Shown here: positions 47,701-64,000 of the stretch, piece after piece | Numbering within the stretch: the stretch's first letter is position 1 | How the letters are laid out: each line of letters begins with the position of its first letter | Assembly: GCA_023846275.1 (NCBI GenBank) | Contig: JAIUJO010000082.1 | Coordinates: forward strand, 792,001 to 856,000 | Length of the DNA stretch: 64,000 nt | From: Vanilla planifolia | Taxonomy: Eukaryota; Streptophyta; Magnoliopsida; Asparagales; Orchidaceae | Direction of reading: 5' to 3' | The notes under the pieces: model-generated | The model's input: the letters and a program-made list of their open reading frames with translations, nothing else | Database searches by the model: none | What the model was told of the DNA's origin: nothing | Translations under genes and position numbers: made by a program

Positions 47701-48971
47701 ATACAAATACAAGCACACACAAGTACACCAATACACATGAACACAAACACATGCACATGCACACACACATATGCACTTGCTCATGTTCATGCACACACAC
47801 AAACAAACACGTACACACACAAAAGAATATGCACATATATGCATACACATGCATGCATACATACACATGCACACATGTACACACACTGACACATACACAC
47901 ATATATGCATATATAAATACATACACAAGGCACACTCACACAAAAGCATGCACACATGCATAGGCACACATAAAGGCATGCACAAACACACACAAAAAGA
48001 ATCGTACATATGCATACACACATACACACATGCACACACATCCACACACACATGCAAATACATAAAAACACACTTGTACATACATAGCCACATAGACACG
48101 CATATGTACATGCCTAAATGCACATGTACGAACATACACACATATTCACACATGTAGAGGAATATGCACACAAATGAATAATCATTGGCACACGCACACA
48201 TGCATGCCAACTGACAAACAAACTTTCACACACAAGGGCACTCACACATGCACACTTATGTAGAAACACATATGTATACACATGCACTCATAGACATACA
48301 TATGCACATGAATGCACACACACACACCAATGCACACCCATACATAGATGCATACATGCTTGCATGCATGCACAAACAAAACACCCACACATATGCACAC
48401 ACACAAATGTACACACATGGACACAAAAAAATAAACGAGCACACGTAGGCACACAAACATGCACACACAACATAAACACATAGAGTCATGCATGCACACA
48501 CATATACACAAGCACATGAAGACACACATATGCACATAGTACACACACACAAAGGAGCACATACAAATACAAACATGCACACACACACACATGTACAATC
48601 ATGCACACACATATGCACACTTATACACACATGAACATATACACACTAACACACTGGCACATGCACCAAGTATACACATACAAATGCACATTAACACACA
48701 AAAGCACACATGAACACTTACACATATGCATACATAGACACACACACATACAAGCAACACACAAACATGCATGCATACACACATACATGCACACATGCAT
48801 GCATATGCCAAAATAATTGCATAGGCATAAAAACACACACATGCACAAACACAAGCACAGATATGCATATACATCCACACATATATTAACACAGTTAGGC
48901 ACATGCATGCACACACAAAAACTTAAATACATGCAAATACATTCATAGACACACCCACACACACAAAAACA

Positions 48972-49000
48972 CACATACATACATACATACATACATACAT
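48972..49000 (+). repeat. (CATA)7 microsatellite
   Basis: A run of seven CATA units, one of the few perfect tetranucleotide tracts in the array. It keeps alternation of purine and pyrimidine. Confidence 0.9.
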
Positions 49001-51237
49001 GCACACACACAGACACACCTGCATAAACACACACATATGCACATGCACATGTGCTTGTATACACATGAGTGCATAAAATTGCAAAAGCACATGTGCATGC
49101 TTATACAAATAGAAACATGTGTGCACGCACATACACACGCATAACATACACACACATGGATGCACCCACACACACATTCGTAAACACACATACATACACA
49201 CACAAACTCACACATGCACACACACATACACAAACCCATACACATGCACACACACATATGAATAAACACACACACATGCTCAACATACAAACACATGCAC
49301 ATACATATGCACTTGCATCCACTCACACACACACACACTTTCACACACTTGCGAATGCACACACACACACACATAAATGTGCATAAGAACACAAACACAA
49401 ACACACACAAGCATGCAGACACACACACACGTAGATATGCACATTCACATACACTCACACACACACCCATGCACTCATGGGTGCACACACATGTGTGCAT
49501 GTATACATATGCTCAAACACAAGCACATGCACAAACATACACAAAAATACACATAGCTATGCATATGCACATACTTGCACACACAACACCCACATAACAG
49601 TGCTCAAGAACACATACATAAATGCACACACACACATGTGCACACATACACGTACACACACATGCATGCATACACACTCACTCTCACACACATACATACA
49701 TTAACAATCATATGCACAAACAAGCATTCACACAACTATACACGCACATAAACACATGAACACACACACACATGTATATGCATAAACACACAAATACACA
49801 CACACATTCACATATGCAATTGTGCAAACCTAAATAGACTCACTCACACATAGACACAGACATGCAGACATAAACCCACATACTCATACACACATAAGCG
49901 CACCCACATGCACCCACACACATGTGTTCATGTGTCCATACACACACATGCATGAATGTACAAATACACACAAACAGAAGCATAAACAAAAGCACAAGCA
50001 TGCAAAAATAAACACACACACAACCACAGGTGCACATGTGCACACACACACACACATACAGATGCTCCTACGGACAATTAATGTGCCTATGCATAGACAT
50101 ACATAGATAAGAACATGCATATGAACACACACACTTACTGTACACATGGAAATAGGCAAACAAATAAAAGCACATATGCACATGCATGTGAACACACAGT
50201 CAGACACACATACATTCAAAATTATGCATGCACATAGTTGCACAACTCACAACCATGCACACACATATACACACATTCAACCCATAAGAAAACACAAATA
50301 CACACATACACACACACACATGCATGCATGTAAGGACACAAGCACATGAATGCAACCACACATGCACACATGCATGCACTCACACACACACATATGCATA
50401 AACACTCATGTGAACACACACATGCACACACACCAAACACACCCACACACAATATCATCCACATACACATAAATACACATGCATACACACATACACACAT
50501 GAAAAAAAATATACACACACACAAGCACATTTACAAGTACAGTATGCACATACATGCACATGCATATACAAACACAGACATGCATACGAATTCACATGAC
50601 ATACATGCATGAACACATGCACCCAGTCACATGCACAAATGCACATATGCAGACAAACATACACACATCCATGTGCCCATAAACACATGCACATATGCAC
50701 TTAAGCATGCATATACATATGCATAAAATGCATACACATACGCTCACACATGCACATACACTGACACACACATATTTGCACATGTTGAGACACTCACCTA
50801 CACCTACACAGCTCAAATGCATATATAGTATACACACACACAAATATACACATACAAAAATACAAAAACACATGCCCACACATATAAAATGACATGCACA
50901 TACACACATGCATGCTTACAAACATGCATGAATGCTTCTATGCATGCACACAAAAAATTATGAACACACATGTACACATGCCTGGACAAACACATGCAGA
51001 ATGACATATACACCACACACACATACGTTTACATACACACAAATACATGTGCACACATCACACATGCATGCACACACATGCACACACAAACACATGCACA
51101 AACACATACAAATGCAAATGCACTCACACACAAATACACATGCATATACATGCACACACTTGCATGCTTATAACACACATGCACACACATGCATACACAC
51201 ACATGCACAAGGAAATGCATGCACACACTATATGTGC

Positions 51238-51270
<33 letters not shown>

Positions 51271-52383
51271 TGCACATATACATGCACATGAGCAAGCATG
51301 CACATATTAATCCATAGACAATCGAACACACAAGGATACACACACATGCATGCACATTAACACTCATACACATGCACACATGTGGGCACAGACATGTAAA
51401 AAACATGCACACACGTATGCACATACACATGCACTCTCACATGCACACACACATCAACACATATTGAAACATGCACACACTCACACACACAATCACACAC
51501 ATATGAGCTCACCCACCGACACACACACGTGTACACGTGCACACATGCACAAACACATACACAACCGCATATTCACACACATCTACATGAGCACAGATGC
51601 ATAGACACACAGATGTTCAAATACACACATGCACACACACACAAACTCACGTGCACATAAAAACACATGGATCTAAAAAAGTGCACATACAATGGCACAT
51701 AGTCACACTTACACAAAAGCGCTTGCACACATAGACAAATGCATGAGCACATAAAAAATGCACACACACAAAATCACAGATAAAAAAACATGTACATATA
51801 TGCACATGCACACACACATGCACACATACACACACATAAATGCACACAAGCACAAAAACATGAACATGCACACACGAACACACACACAAGCATGTACACA
51901 TGCAAGCATACACTTGCACATATAGACACATTCACACACATGCACTTGCACACACACACATGTATAAACACAAAAACATATGTACACATGCATACATATA
52001 TATATACACACACAGACATGGACACATATTCACACATGCCCACATAGACACACATGCATGCACACTTGCTCATAAAAATATGAATACACGCACACTCACT
52101 ATCATGCACATGTGCACACACAAACACACAAAAGCACAAAAACACACACACAAGCACATATGCACATATACACACACATGAACATGTAAATGCATGTGCA
52201 CACATATTGACATACACATAGATGCATGCACATATGCATGCACACATGCACACGCACATGCATACACATATGCACAATCACATACACACATACATGCACA
52301 AATTCACACACACATGGTGTCACACACACGCATAGACACCACACAAACTTGGCACACACATGCATGCCCGCACATGACAACAC

Positions 52384-52870
52384 ACACCTATTCACATGAA
52401 CAAATAAATGTGCACACACATATGTGCTTGCTATACACTTACATGAACACACATACACACACCCATGCACACACTCACATAGATAAGCATGCATGCACTC
52501 ACATTGACACATAGATGCACACCCATGTACGAAAAAGCATGTATGCAAAAACACTCACGCACACATAAACATGTGCACACATGTACAAGCTTACACACAA
52601 ACACACAAGAACACACATCTATTCACAGGAGCACACACACGTGTGCATGCATGCATGCACACACATATGTGCTTACTATACACATACATGCACACACATA
52701 TACACATGCATGCACATATGCAAAAGCATATGTGCACCCATACACACCCACACACATGCATGCACACACATATGCATGCATGCACATGCATGCACACATA
52801 CACACAAGATAGACAAACAACACACATACACATTTGAATGCACATGACTTGACACAAAGACTTGGACACA
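52384..52870 (+). repeat. Tandem duplication, period about 245 bp
   Basis: CTATTCACA, followed some tens of bases later by CACATATGTGCTT and CTATACAC, occurs first with TATGTGCTT at 52421 and again at 52666. The similarity includes flanking array words such as ATGCACAC and ACCCAT. The units have diverged by indels. Confidence 0.6.
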
Positions 52871-54670
52871 CATACAATCACACCCACATGAATGCACATG
52901 CACCTATAAACATGCACAAGCATTCATGTACACACACTCACGCACATGAACATGTGTTCATATGCATAAGCACATACATGCAAAGACACAAACAAGTACC
53001 CACATAAACATACACATGCACACATGCATCGACACATCATGTGAACACAAGTTGGAGCACACACATGCATATACACACACATGCTCATGCACACATGCAT
53101 AAACAACACGCACACATGCTCACACCTGCATAACACACACTCAATCATGCATGCACTAATGCATATGCACATGCACAGACATAGATGTGCACATGCACAC
53201 ACAAACACAAGCACACACACATGTAGGTAGATATCCACAACCAATTCAACAACCACACATATAATCATGCTCACACACAGTGCATGCAAACTGCACACAT
53301 GCATACACACACTTACACACACACACACCTGCTAATGCACATGCTCACACACATACACTCAAGCGCACAAAGGCATACACACGATCACATATGCACACGA
53401 ACATGTACACTCACACACACACACCTATACACACTTATGCCCACACAAATGCACACACACAAACACATGGACACTTGCATGCATGTACACATAAACATGG
53501 CCACACATGCACGTGAACACATGCATACACACATGCATGCATGCAAATACATGTTCACACTCACACAAATATGTGACCACACATACAAGCACATACATAT
53601 TGACTTAAACAGACAGACACACATGCACACAGTCACATACACTTATACTTAAATGCATAAATATGTTATACATTGCCACACACATACACATACATATGAA
53701 CTTACATGCTTGCACAACTCACTCACATACATGTACACATGCCCATAGGCACACAGACAAGTATGTAAGCACATATGCAGACACACACACACACACCCAC
53801 ACTTGCACTCAAGCATACATATGCAGAGGAACATACACATGCATAGGCATACCAATGCACACACATGCATACACAGATGCACATGCAAACTCATATGCAC
53901 AGGCTTGCCAACACACAAATGGAAAGAAACACACACATGCACACTCACACATGTGAATACACATGGATAAAGATATGCACACAAAAAACACACATTTAAA
54001 AACACAAATATGTACATGTGCACACACATATCTAGACATACACATGCAAAACACACACAAAGCACACACTGGCATGCCCTCTCACACACCAATACACAAA
54101 CATGCACATCCACACACACATGCAAACATAAATATATGCACACACACACACACACGTGCACTTAAACATGTCCACACACATATGCACATAAACAAATATA
54201 CACTAATACACATAAAGACTCACATACACACCAGCATGCTCCTATGTAAACATATGCACATGCACAAGCATATAAGCATATGCTTGCACCAATGCACACA
54301 AATGCACAAAAGCTCATGCACAGACATACATAGACACACAAACTCGATCGCACACACACATGCATGCATACGAACGCATATGCACATGTACATGTACTCA
54401 CACACATGCACACATACATGCACACAAGCACATATGTGTATAGGCACATACAAACATATACACACACACACACCTACACAATATGCATAGACACACACAT
54501 GCAAGCATGCACACACACACACACATGTAAGCATGCACACAGATGACTACACATAGACACACACACAACCATGCATGCATGCCCACACACTCTCATGCAC
54601 AGATGCACATGTACATGCCAATGCACACATAGACACACACCCAACCATGCACACTTGCTTAGATACTCGC

Positions 54671-54742
54671 ATGCACACATGAACATGCACATGCACACAT
54701 AGACACATGCACACATGAACATGCACATGCACACATAGACAC
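54671..54742 (+). repeat. Perfect 36-bp tandem duplication
   Basis: A 36-bp unit, ATGCACACATGAACATGCAC followed by ATGCACACATAGACAC, is repeated exactly (54671-54706 and 54707-54742), and a partial third copy (ATGCACACATA) follows. The lack of any mismatch marks it as recent. Confidence 0.95.
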
Positions 54743-57700
54743 ATGCACACATACACACACACAGACGCACTTGAACACACACATATAAGAACACTCATAA
54801 GACCAAAGGCACACATATACAACACTCATCCATGCACACACTTAGGCACATACACGTATACCCACACACACACAAACACATGCATGCTCGCACACACAAA
54901 CAAGCACATATGCTTCAAGGTGCACTCACTTATGCATGAATGTAGAGACATGCACATGCTTGCATATAGAAGAACAAACATATAAACACACAAATACATG
55001 AAGAAACACACACACATAAATATATACACACACATGCATACATACACAAATACATAAATACACACACACACACATACAAAGAAGCATATACACACACTTA
55101 TGTGCACTGATGCACACATGCAAACATGCACACACACATAATCACACAAATGCACACAAACAAAGACAAGAACACGTAAACAATCATGCACATAGACACA
55201 CATAGAGAAACACACATATACATAGACATAGCACACACACATGCAAAAAGGCATGCACATAAATATGCACAAATGCCCACACAAACACACCCATGTACAT
55301 AGACACATGCAAACCCATGCACACATACACACATGTATAAACCAACATGCAAACACACACACACACACACACACTAACATGTATGCACATGAGAAAGATG
55401 CATATGTACACACACCCATGCACACAAACACATGCACGCACATCCATGCATAGATACATATACAACCACACATGCACACACAAATGCACACATGCACACA
55501 CAAGGGCACATGCACACAAATACACACAAACACATTCACACACATATGCATGCACATACACACACTCACACATGAACATGCATAGAAACACATGAACATA
55601 CACACAAGCAAACACATGCACTCACACATGAACACAAACACATATGCACTTATGTGCACATAAAAAACACACACGCACATACACATACACATGCACACAC
55701 ACACACACAAACATGCACATGCACACACATTTACAAAAACATATGCAAACACAAGCACAAGCATGCATATAGACACATAGGCACACTAGCATACAAATAC
55801 AAACACACACACACATGAACACACTCATGCACACAGACTCGCAAACATGCACACGCACGCGCACACACGTGTCATGCACACACACATGTACTTGCGCATA
55901 CATGTGTCCATGTGAACAAACACAAGCACACACACATATATGAACTCATGTACACACACGCACATACTCACACACGCATTAACAAACACACACACACACA
56001 CACATGCACATGCCCCCCACACACATGTATGTGCATACACATGCACACACACACAATCTTCCATTCACATACATACAGCCTACCATACACACCCATGCAC
56101 ATTCCTTCAAACACGTTCACACACACATGTGCACATGCCCTTACACACATACACTAACCCTCACCCATGAATACTCACACACACACAAATACACACACAG
56201 TCACACATGCATATGCATGCACACACACACAATCACATGCATGCAAACATAAATGCATACACTTGCACACACACTTATGAAAACATGCGTATAAATGCAC
56301 ACACACACACACACAAACAAGCAAACATAGGAACAAAACACGAGTGCACATACATGCAAATAGACACACTCACACACATATACATATATACACGCATGTT
56401 CTCATGTGCCTTCATGCCCACACACAACCACACACATGAACAAACATGCATGCACAACACACACACACGCACAAACATGCACATACATGCATTTGGACTC
56501 ACACACATACACACACACACACACAAAGACACAAATACACATGAACACATGCACACACACTTACACACACATGCACATAGAAGTAGATGCACATAAACAC
56601 ATGTACTTGCATAACCACATGCATATGCTTGCACACACACATGCAACCATACATATGCATCGATAAACACACAAACACACTTCACACACGCACACTTGAA
56701 CACATCCACAAATGCACAAGCACACACATGCACACAAACAATCACACACATGCACACAATCACTCTCACACCTACACACACACTTATACACACATACATG
56801 CACATGCATGCATGCACACACATGTATGCACAACACACACGCACATGCACTAACACAAGAAAATGCTAACTCACACATGCAACAAGTACACACACACAAA
56901 GAGTAGCACACAAACTCACACATGCACAATCTTGGACACATGCACCAACATGCACATACACAAGCATGCTCACACACACATGCACACACACAAATGCTCA
57001 CATACACACACATGCACACACATACAAGTACACACATGCACATACATAAACACAAGCACATACATGTATGCACGAACACACATGCACAACCACAAAACAC
57101 TCACACCCATGTGCACACACATGCGTGCGTGAATGTGCAATGCAACCATGCACAAACACACACACACACACACATAATCACATGCATGCACACAAAAGCA
57201 TGCATGTAGATACACACTCACACACACACCCACAACTATGCACACACACACACAAACAAATATACACACATACACACATGTGTATACACACACACACTTG
57301 CTTATGTGCATGCACATTCACACACACACACATTCACACATGCACACACATGCATACAAACGCACAGACACACACCCACACGTGCCGACACATATAAAAA
57401 CACGTGCATACATATGCACAGATGCACCAAAGCATAGACATGCACTTGCACATAAACACACATGCATGTACCAATGTACACACTTAAAAATGCACATATA
57501 TACACATGCACCTACACACGTACACACTTAGATGCATATACATAGGAGCACACACATACACATGCACACGTATATGCATGTATGCACAAGTAAATAGACA
57601 CATGCTTGCACACATGCACACCCACACTCACACACACACATACACATTAGAGCATGCACATATACAGATGCCCACACATGCATATGTACATGCACACACA

Positions 57701-60700
57701 TGCACCCACATACTTGCAAACACACAAGTGCATAAACATATAAGCAAGCACATACACACATACACACATACACAACCACACGAATATAGATATGTACATG
57801 CACACACACACACACACACAAATACAAACATGCACATATACAATAATACACATGCACACACACATTCATAGACACATGCACACACACAAGCATGCACACA
57901 TAGACATATGCCCACTCGTCCACACACTGACACTGACCTGTACATAGACATATGTAGAAACCTACACACAAGCACTTTAACCCAAAAATGCACGCACATG
58001 CTCATGCACATGAATACACACACACAAATACACACCCACACACAAGTACGCACACACCTATGCACACATGCATGAACACATAGGCTCACTCACAAATGGC
58101 CACACACACACATGCACATACTCACACACACACATGCAAACATACAAACAATTGCACATGGATGCACACATGCACAAATACATATACGTATAAATGTAAA
58201 AGAACAAACATAAAAAAACATACTTGCATGCACACATGCATTCACATATGAACACACATGCATGCACACACATGCATTCATACATGCAAGCATACACACA
58301 TTCACACACATGCACATACACATGTGAGAAAACACGTGCACACTCACGCACCCACACACTCGCACAAGTATACATGCACAGACACAAGCATACAAAATCA
58401 TGCACTCACACACATGCACTTAGACATACACACATGAACATACATGCGCTATGCCCAAAAAATTATACACAAATGCACACAAATGCACATGTGCTCGTAT
58501 GCATATGCACAAAATAACACATAAATGCACACATATGCATATACATACACGCACCCACAAACACTATCGCACACGCAATAGCACATACACATGCACACAT
58601 ACAAACAAATACACACACACACATGTACACAATAGCCCACACATACTCACACACACATATGCACACACACATACATATACATGCACAATCACACTTGTAC
58701 TCAAACAACCAACCTCACTCACACACATGTGCCCGCATGGACATATGCACACACACACACATATGCTCTCTCGTAAATACAAAGACATACACACACACAC
58801 ACACTCACAAACACCAACACAAGCCCACACACAAGAATGCAAAGGCACACATTGATACACACACAAGTGTAGTCATGCACATGCATAGTCACACACACAC
58901 ACATGCATGTGCAAATAAACACACACACCTAAACATACACATGCACACATACACAGACATGCTTGCACACGCATGTGCCCAAACCTATATACATGCAAAA
59001 TGCACACATGCTCACACACCATTATCCATATCCATGCACATGCACACATGTTCACACACATCACAAATAAAAATGCACATGCATGTGTACACATCCACAC
59101 TAATGTAAAAAAGACACACATGCAAACACCAACACATGCATGTACACATATACACATAGGCTCATAGGCACACACACAAACACCCACATTAGCACATACA
59201 TATACAAACATGTACACACAACACACACTGATGCATGCACACACACAAACATCCAGACTTGCCCACAAAAACAATTCAACATGGATGAACACATGAATAT
59301 ATGCATGCACACACACATGAACACAACCACACACACACACATTGACAAGAAAAATACATTCACACACATACATAAAAACATAAGCACACATATGCATGAA
59401 CATGCATGTGCACTTACACACACACACCCAACATACACTCACATATACATACATGCATACACACTCCCACAAACATTTATGATCACACACACACATACAC
59501 ACACATGCACACATACACATATAGGCAAACATACTCACACATTCACACACTTACACATACACATGCATGATCTTAGAATAACACATGCACATATACATAA
59601 GCATATGCCCGCATGCACAAGCATACACATAGTAACACCCACAAACACACATGCATGCACATGTATATTAACAAATTACTCATGCACACACACACATGTA
59701 TATAAACACATTCACAAGTATAGACAACCACACCCACACATGCATAAATGCATACACATACATACACATCCATAAAAAACATACGCACAAATCTGCACAC
59801 ACCCACATGTGTACACACACATATAAACATAAATAATAAGAAAAAAAACACATGCATACAAACATAAACATATGTACACGTACATACTAACAAACGTGAA
59901 CATGCTCACAGGCACATGTACAAATGCACACACAAACAAACAGACATGTGCACAAGCATGTGCTTGCTTGCACACATGCACAGCTTGTAAACACACATGC
60001 ACTCACTTATAAGAACACTCTTGGCAAACACATACACACATACATACACACACACCAACAAGCACCCACACATAGATACCCACACATACACTCACACATG
60101 CACACACATGCAAACACATAAATATACACATAGATGCTCACACAAACAAAGACATAAGCATGTGCATACACAGTCATAGGCACATCCACACAAGCACATG
60201 CACAAATATGAACACACACCCATGCACAATTATACATGCACACACAAATGTGAACACCTATAAACACAAACACATACAACCACAAACAAATGTACACACA
60301 CACATGCACACAAATATGCACACACACATGAACACACTCATACAAACATGCATGCATATACATGCACAAATGTAAACAAACATGCCTAAGAATAGGCACA
60401 CACACATGTCCATGTACAAACAAACATATGACACTCATATGCACATAGAAACCCAACCAAATATGCACACACACACACACTCACTCACACCTATATGTGT
60501 GCACACACACACCACAAACACACCTATGAACACATGCAAAAATGCACTCACAAACTCACACTACACACTTGGCCACACCCATTGCACACACATGCACACA
60601 GATATGAACACACATCTACATGTACACTCACATGCACAGGTACACACACAGGCTAAAAGACATACATACACACATGCATACAAAGATGCACATAAACATG

Positions 60701-60805
60701 CACATGTAAAACACATGCACATTGCATACACACGCATTCACATAAACACATAAACACTCACACGTATATGCACACACATATATACACACACATGTAAGCA
60801 CACAC

Positions 60806-60830
60806 ACTCACACTCACACTCACACATGCA
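60806..60830 (+). repeat. (CACTCA)n hexanucleotide run
   Basis: CACTCA units occur four times in a row. A similar ACTCAC run lies near 34613-34630. Such CT steps break the purine-pyrimidine alternation. Confidence 0.75.
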
Positions 60831-61679
60831 CTAACATAAACACACATACACACACACACACACATACAAACATATAAACATATGCACAAACACACACACA
60901 CACACACTTGCACAAGCAAAGATGTACGTATAATCAAAAAATACATCTAGACAAACATTTATCTACACACACACACATAGAGACTTATGCACACTCACAC
61001 ATATAGATACACATATGGATGCACAAACACATGCACACACTCACAAATATATATGCACACATGCACATGCACAATCATACATGCACACACAAATACACTT
61101 GTGCACAAACACGTACACTTATGCACAAGCACATGCACATATATTGCACATAAACATAGACACAAACACATACATGCAAATACACACTTGCTTGCACATG
61201 TATAACCACAAATACTCACACCCACACATAAGAATATATGCACACATACACATACACATGCCCTAACAATAACAAACACATGCATGCCCACATATGTATA
61301 TGTGCACTCACACACACGCACATGCACATATAGACACATGCTTTAATATAAACACATCAAGACATGCACATGCACACCTACCCACCCATAATCACACACA
61401 TGCACAAATGCATGCACATGCAAACACACACATGCTTGCACACATACAATCACATACCCATGCACACACACATAGATGCATACCCACACACACATTCACA
61501 TACCCTCACATGAACACACATATAAAATTCTTGCACATATGCAAACCCACAAATGCACACATGCACTTAGACACATGCACATATGCACACACATATGCAT
61601 AGAAATGTACATAGACATACATATGCATGCACACAGACACACACACATGCCTGCATGCACACACACACATACATATGGA

Positions 61680-61710
61680 TACACACACACACACACACAT
61701 ATATATATAT
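61680..61710 (+). repeat. (CA)n to (TA)n junction
   Basis: A CA run passes directly into six TA steps, then GCATG. It is a smaller version of the left half of the 28862-29019 palindrome, without the TG arm. Confidence 0.85.
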
Positions 61711-64000
61711 GCATGTAGACACACATACACACACACATGCACACAATTGCACATACTACACACATATGCATGAAGATGTGCATAACGATCCACTCTCACA
61801 CACACATAAGAACATATATGCACATGCACATGAGCACACATGTACATATACAGCCATGCACACACACATGCATGCACACGCACATACACATATGCTTGCA
61901 CCAATGTACTCACATATGCATGCACATGTACACAAATACATGCACATACACACACACACACACACACATACATGCATACAAGTAAATGCACACACACCTA
62001 GATGCAGTCATGCCCACACATATATGCATAGACACGCACACACACGTAACCATAGATGCACATACACATAACTATACATGCACACATATGCACATACACA
62101 TACACACATGCATGCATGCTCACACACACATGTTCACCCAAGCACTCATATGCACACATGCTTGCACACACATATACACATGCTTGTACATGATTGAACA
62201 CACATACATGCACACACAAACATGCATACACACTTTTACACACACAAAAAAACATGAAGACACACACACACATATACAAGCGCACACACACACATACAAA
62301 AATGCACTCAAACATGGCCATTTACAATTTCCCACATACACACAAACAAGAATCCATACACACACATGTAATCACACAAACATGCTCACACACATACAAG
62401 TACAAACTCATACATAAACACACATGAACAAAAAATACACGTACGCCCAAACACACACTCTCTCTTTCTCATGATCATCAAAACACAAGAACATGAATAG
62501 ACATGTAGAAACATATGTGCACAAACAAAAGCATGTAACCACACAATTTCACACATGCACATACTTATAGGCATAAACACACAAATATGCATGTATATGC
62601 ACATAGACACACACTCACAAACCCGTGCACACATATGCACATGCCCATACACATGTACAAAGACACAAATATGCATGAAGATACACATAAACATGTGCAC
62701 TTGCACAAACACAAGCATATGCACACACACACACACAAATGCACTTGCAAAGAAAAACATGTATGCATGCACACCCACCCACATGTGCACACACACATGC
62801 ACATGTACACACATACATAAATACACACAACGTATAAGCGACCACATGCTTGGGTACCCACATGCATAAGAATGCACACACACACATACATGCACATACA
62901 CAATGGATATATAAGCAAAAAAATACAACCACATACACACACACATGTTGAACACAACCACACACACACTAACTCAAACACATGCAAAAACACACAAATA
63001 CACACAAACTTACATACACACTTGTGCACACAAACATAAACATGCACACACTCTAAATATACATATAAACATGTACACAAACAAATATACAAATGCATAC
63101 ATACAAAAATTCATACACACACGTGTACACACACATGAACACATAAACATGCATGTGCACAAAAACACAAACAAACACATGCATACATATGTGCATACAC
63201 ATAAGCACAAACATACACATAAACTTGCGCACACACCCATACACATGCACTCCTACATACCCATATAGAAACACATAAGAACATGCACAAAACCACACAA
63301 CACATGCACACACACCCGCACAACCACACACACACATCAATAGAAACATGCACACATAACCATGCACACACACACATATGCATACATACAAACACTCACA
63401 CAAAAACACACATAACTATAGATGCAGACACACACAATAGTGCACACACACGTAGAGACAAGGGCACACAAAAACTCATACACATGTATGAACATGCATG
63501 CACATGCACACACACATGTATTTGTACACACACATGAGCACACACATAAAAGGATATACTTGCACACACACATACTTACAAGCACACACACACGCACACT
63601 AATACAAGCACAATTATACATAAACATATACACTCATATGCACATAAACTCACACACATACACATACACACATACACATAGACACACATAGACACACAAG
63701 CATGTGCACACACATATGCACAAACTAATATACTCACCAACACATGTAAGCACACTTATGCACACATGCACTAGCTCATAAACACACATACACATGAGCA
63801 CACATAAAATTATATGCACACATCCGCACACACATGGACAAATGCATGCATGCACACACTTTTGCACACACATGCACAATCGCATAAGCATATGCAAGCA
63901 TGCACATAAGCACAAATGCATGCATGCACATGCAAACCAACACACACATATACCTACATTCACAAGCATGTAAATACACACATATGCACATATGCACAAA

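Larger units (their letters stand above)
43364..64000 (+). repeat. Giant degenerate CA/TG array, right segment (continues past the window)
   Basis: About 20.6 kb of the same sequence type and strand polarity as to the left of the island. It reaches the last base, so the true array length is unknown. It contains small tandem duplications and (CATA)n, (CACTCA)n and (CA)n-(TA)n patches. A CTCTCTCTTTCTC patch near 62458-62470 is the main pyrimidine-only stretch. No genes or RNA genes are supported. Confidence 0.9.

Noticed and set aside
54826..55776. 316-codon open frame on the minus strand, rich in Cys and Val, suggestive of a cysteine-rich protein
   Set aside because: The Cys and Val codons are TGT/TGC and GTG of the complementary TG repeat. 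There is no spacing pattern of a known Cys-rich family.

Overview
This window is non-genic, repeat-dominated DNA that looks like part of a large plant (probably flowering plant) nuclear genome. The plant call rests on an old Ty1/copia-type LTR retrotransposon at the left end. Its tRNA-Met-like primer-binding site, CAATTCACCCCC-type LTR 3' end, coiled-coil gag and CCHC knuckle resemble the Sirevirus branch, which is known from plants. I see no intact protein-coding gene, tRNA, rRNA or CRISPR array. The species cannot be named from this sequence.

Layout. Bases 1 to about 70 are the tail of a CA-rich array. From about 71 to 6670 lies the decayed, AT-rich retroelement: left LTR (about 71-2181, its first ~165 bp missing), primer-binding site (2194-2208), a mutated and shortened internal region (2209-5763) with recognisable gag coiled-coil, zinc-knuckle and protease scraps, a polypurine tract (5764-5774), and a right LTR (from about 5775) that is cut off near 6670. 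In the part still shared, the two LTRs differ at about 24 of 105 positions, so the insertion is old. From 6671 to the right edge (over 57 kb) the sequence is one continuous, degenerate array built from alternating purine-pyrimidine steps (CA, TG, TA, with some AA and CT steps). The same strand is A/C-rich throughout. The array is interrupted by one 185-bp AT-rich island (43179-43363) and one large (TA)n-centred palindrome (28862-29019).

Inside the array there is higher-order structure: a tandem duplication with a period near 795 bp (22.0-23.6 kb), two collinear diverged blocks about 18.3 kb apart (18.6-20.3 kb and 37.0-38.6 kb), and small tandem duplications with periods of 19, 24, 30, 36, 73, 77, 245 and 495 bp. 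This points to growth by repeated segmental duplication plus mutation, not simple slippage of a pure dinucleotide. Stop-free frames of up to about 316 codons occur on both strands of the array. They encode only His/Thr/Met- or Cys/Val-rich low-complexity strings and are products of base composition, so they are not annotated as genes.
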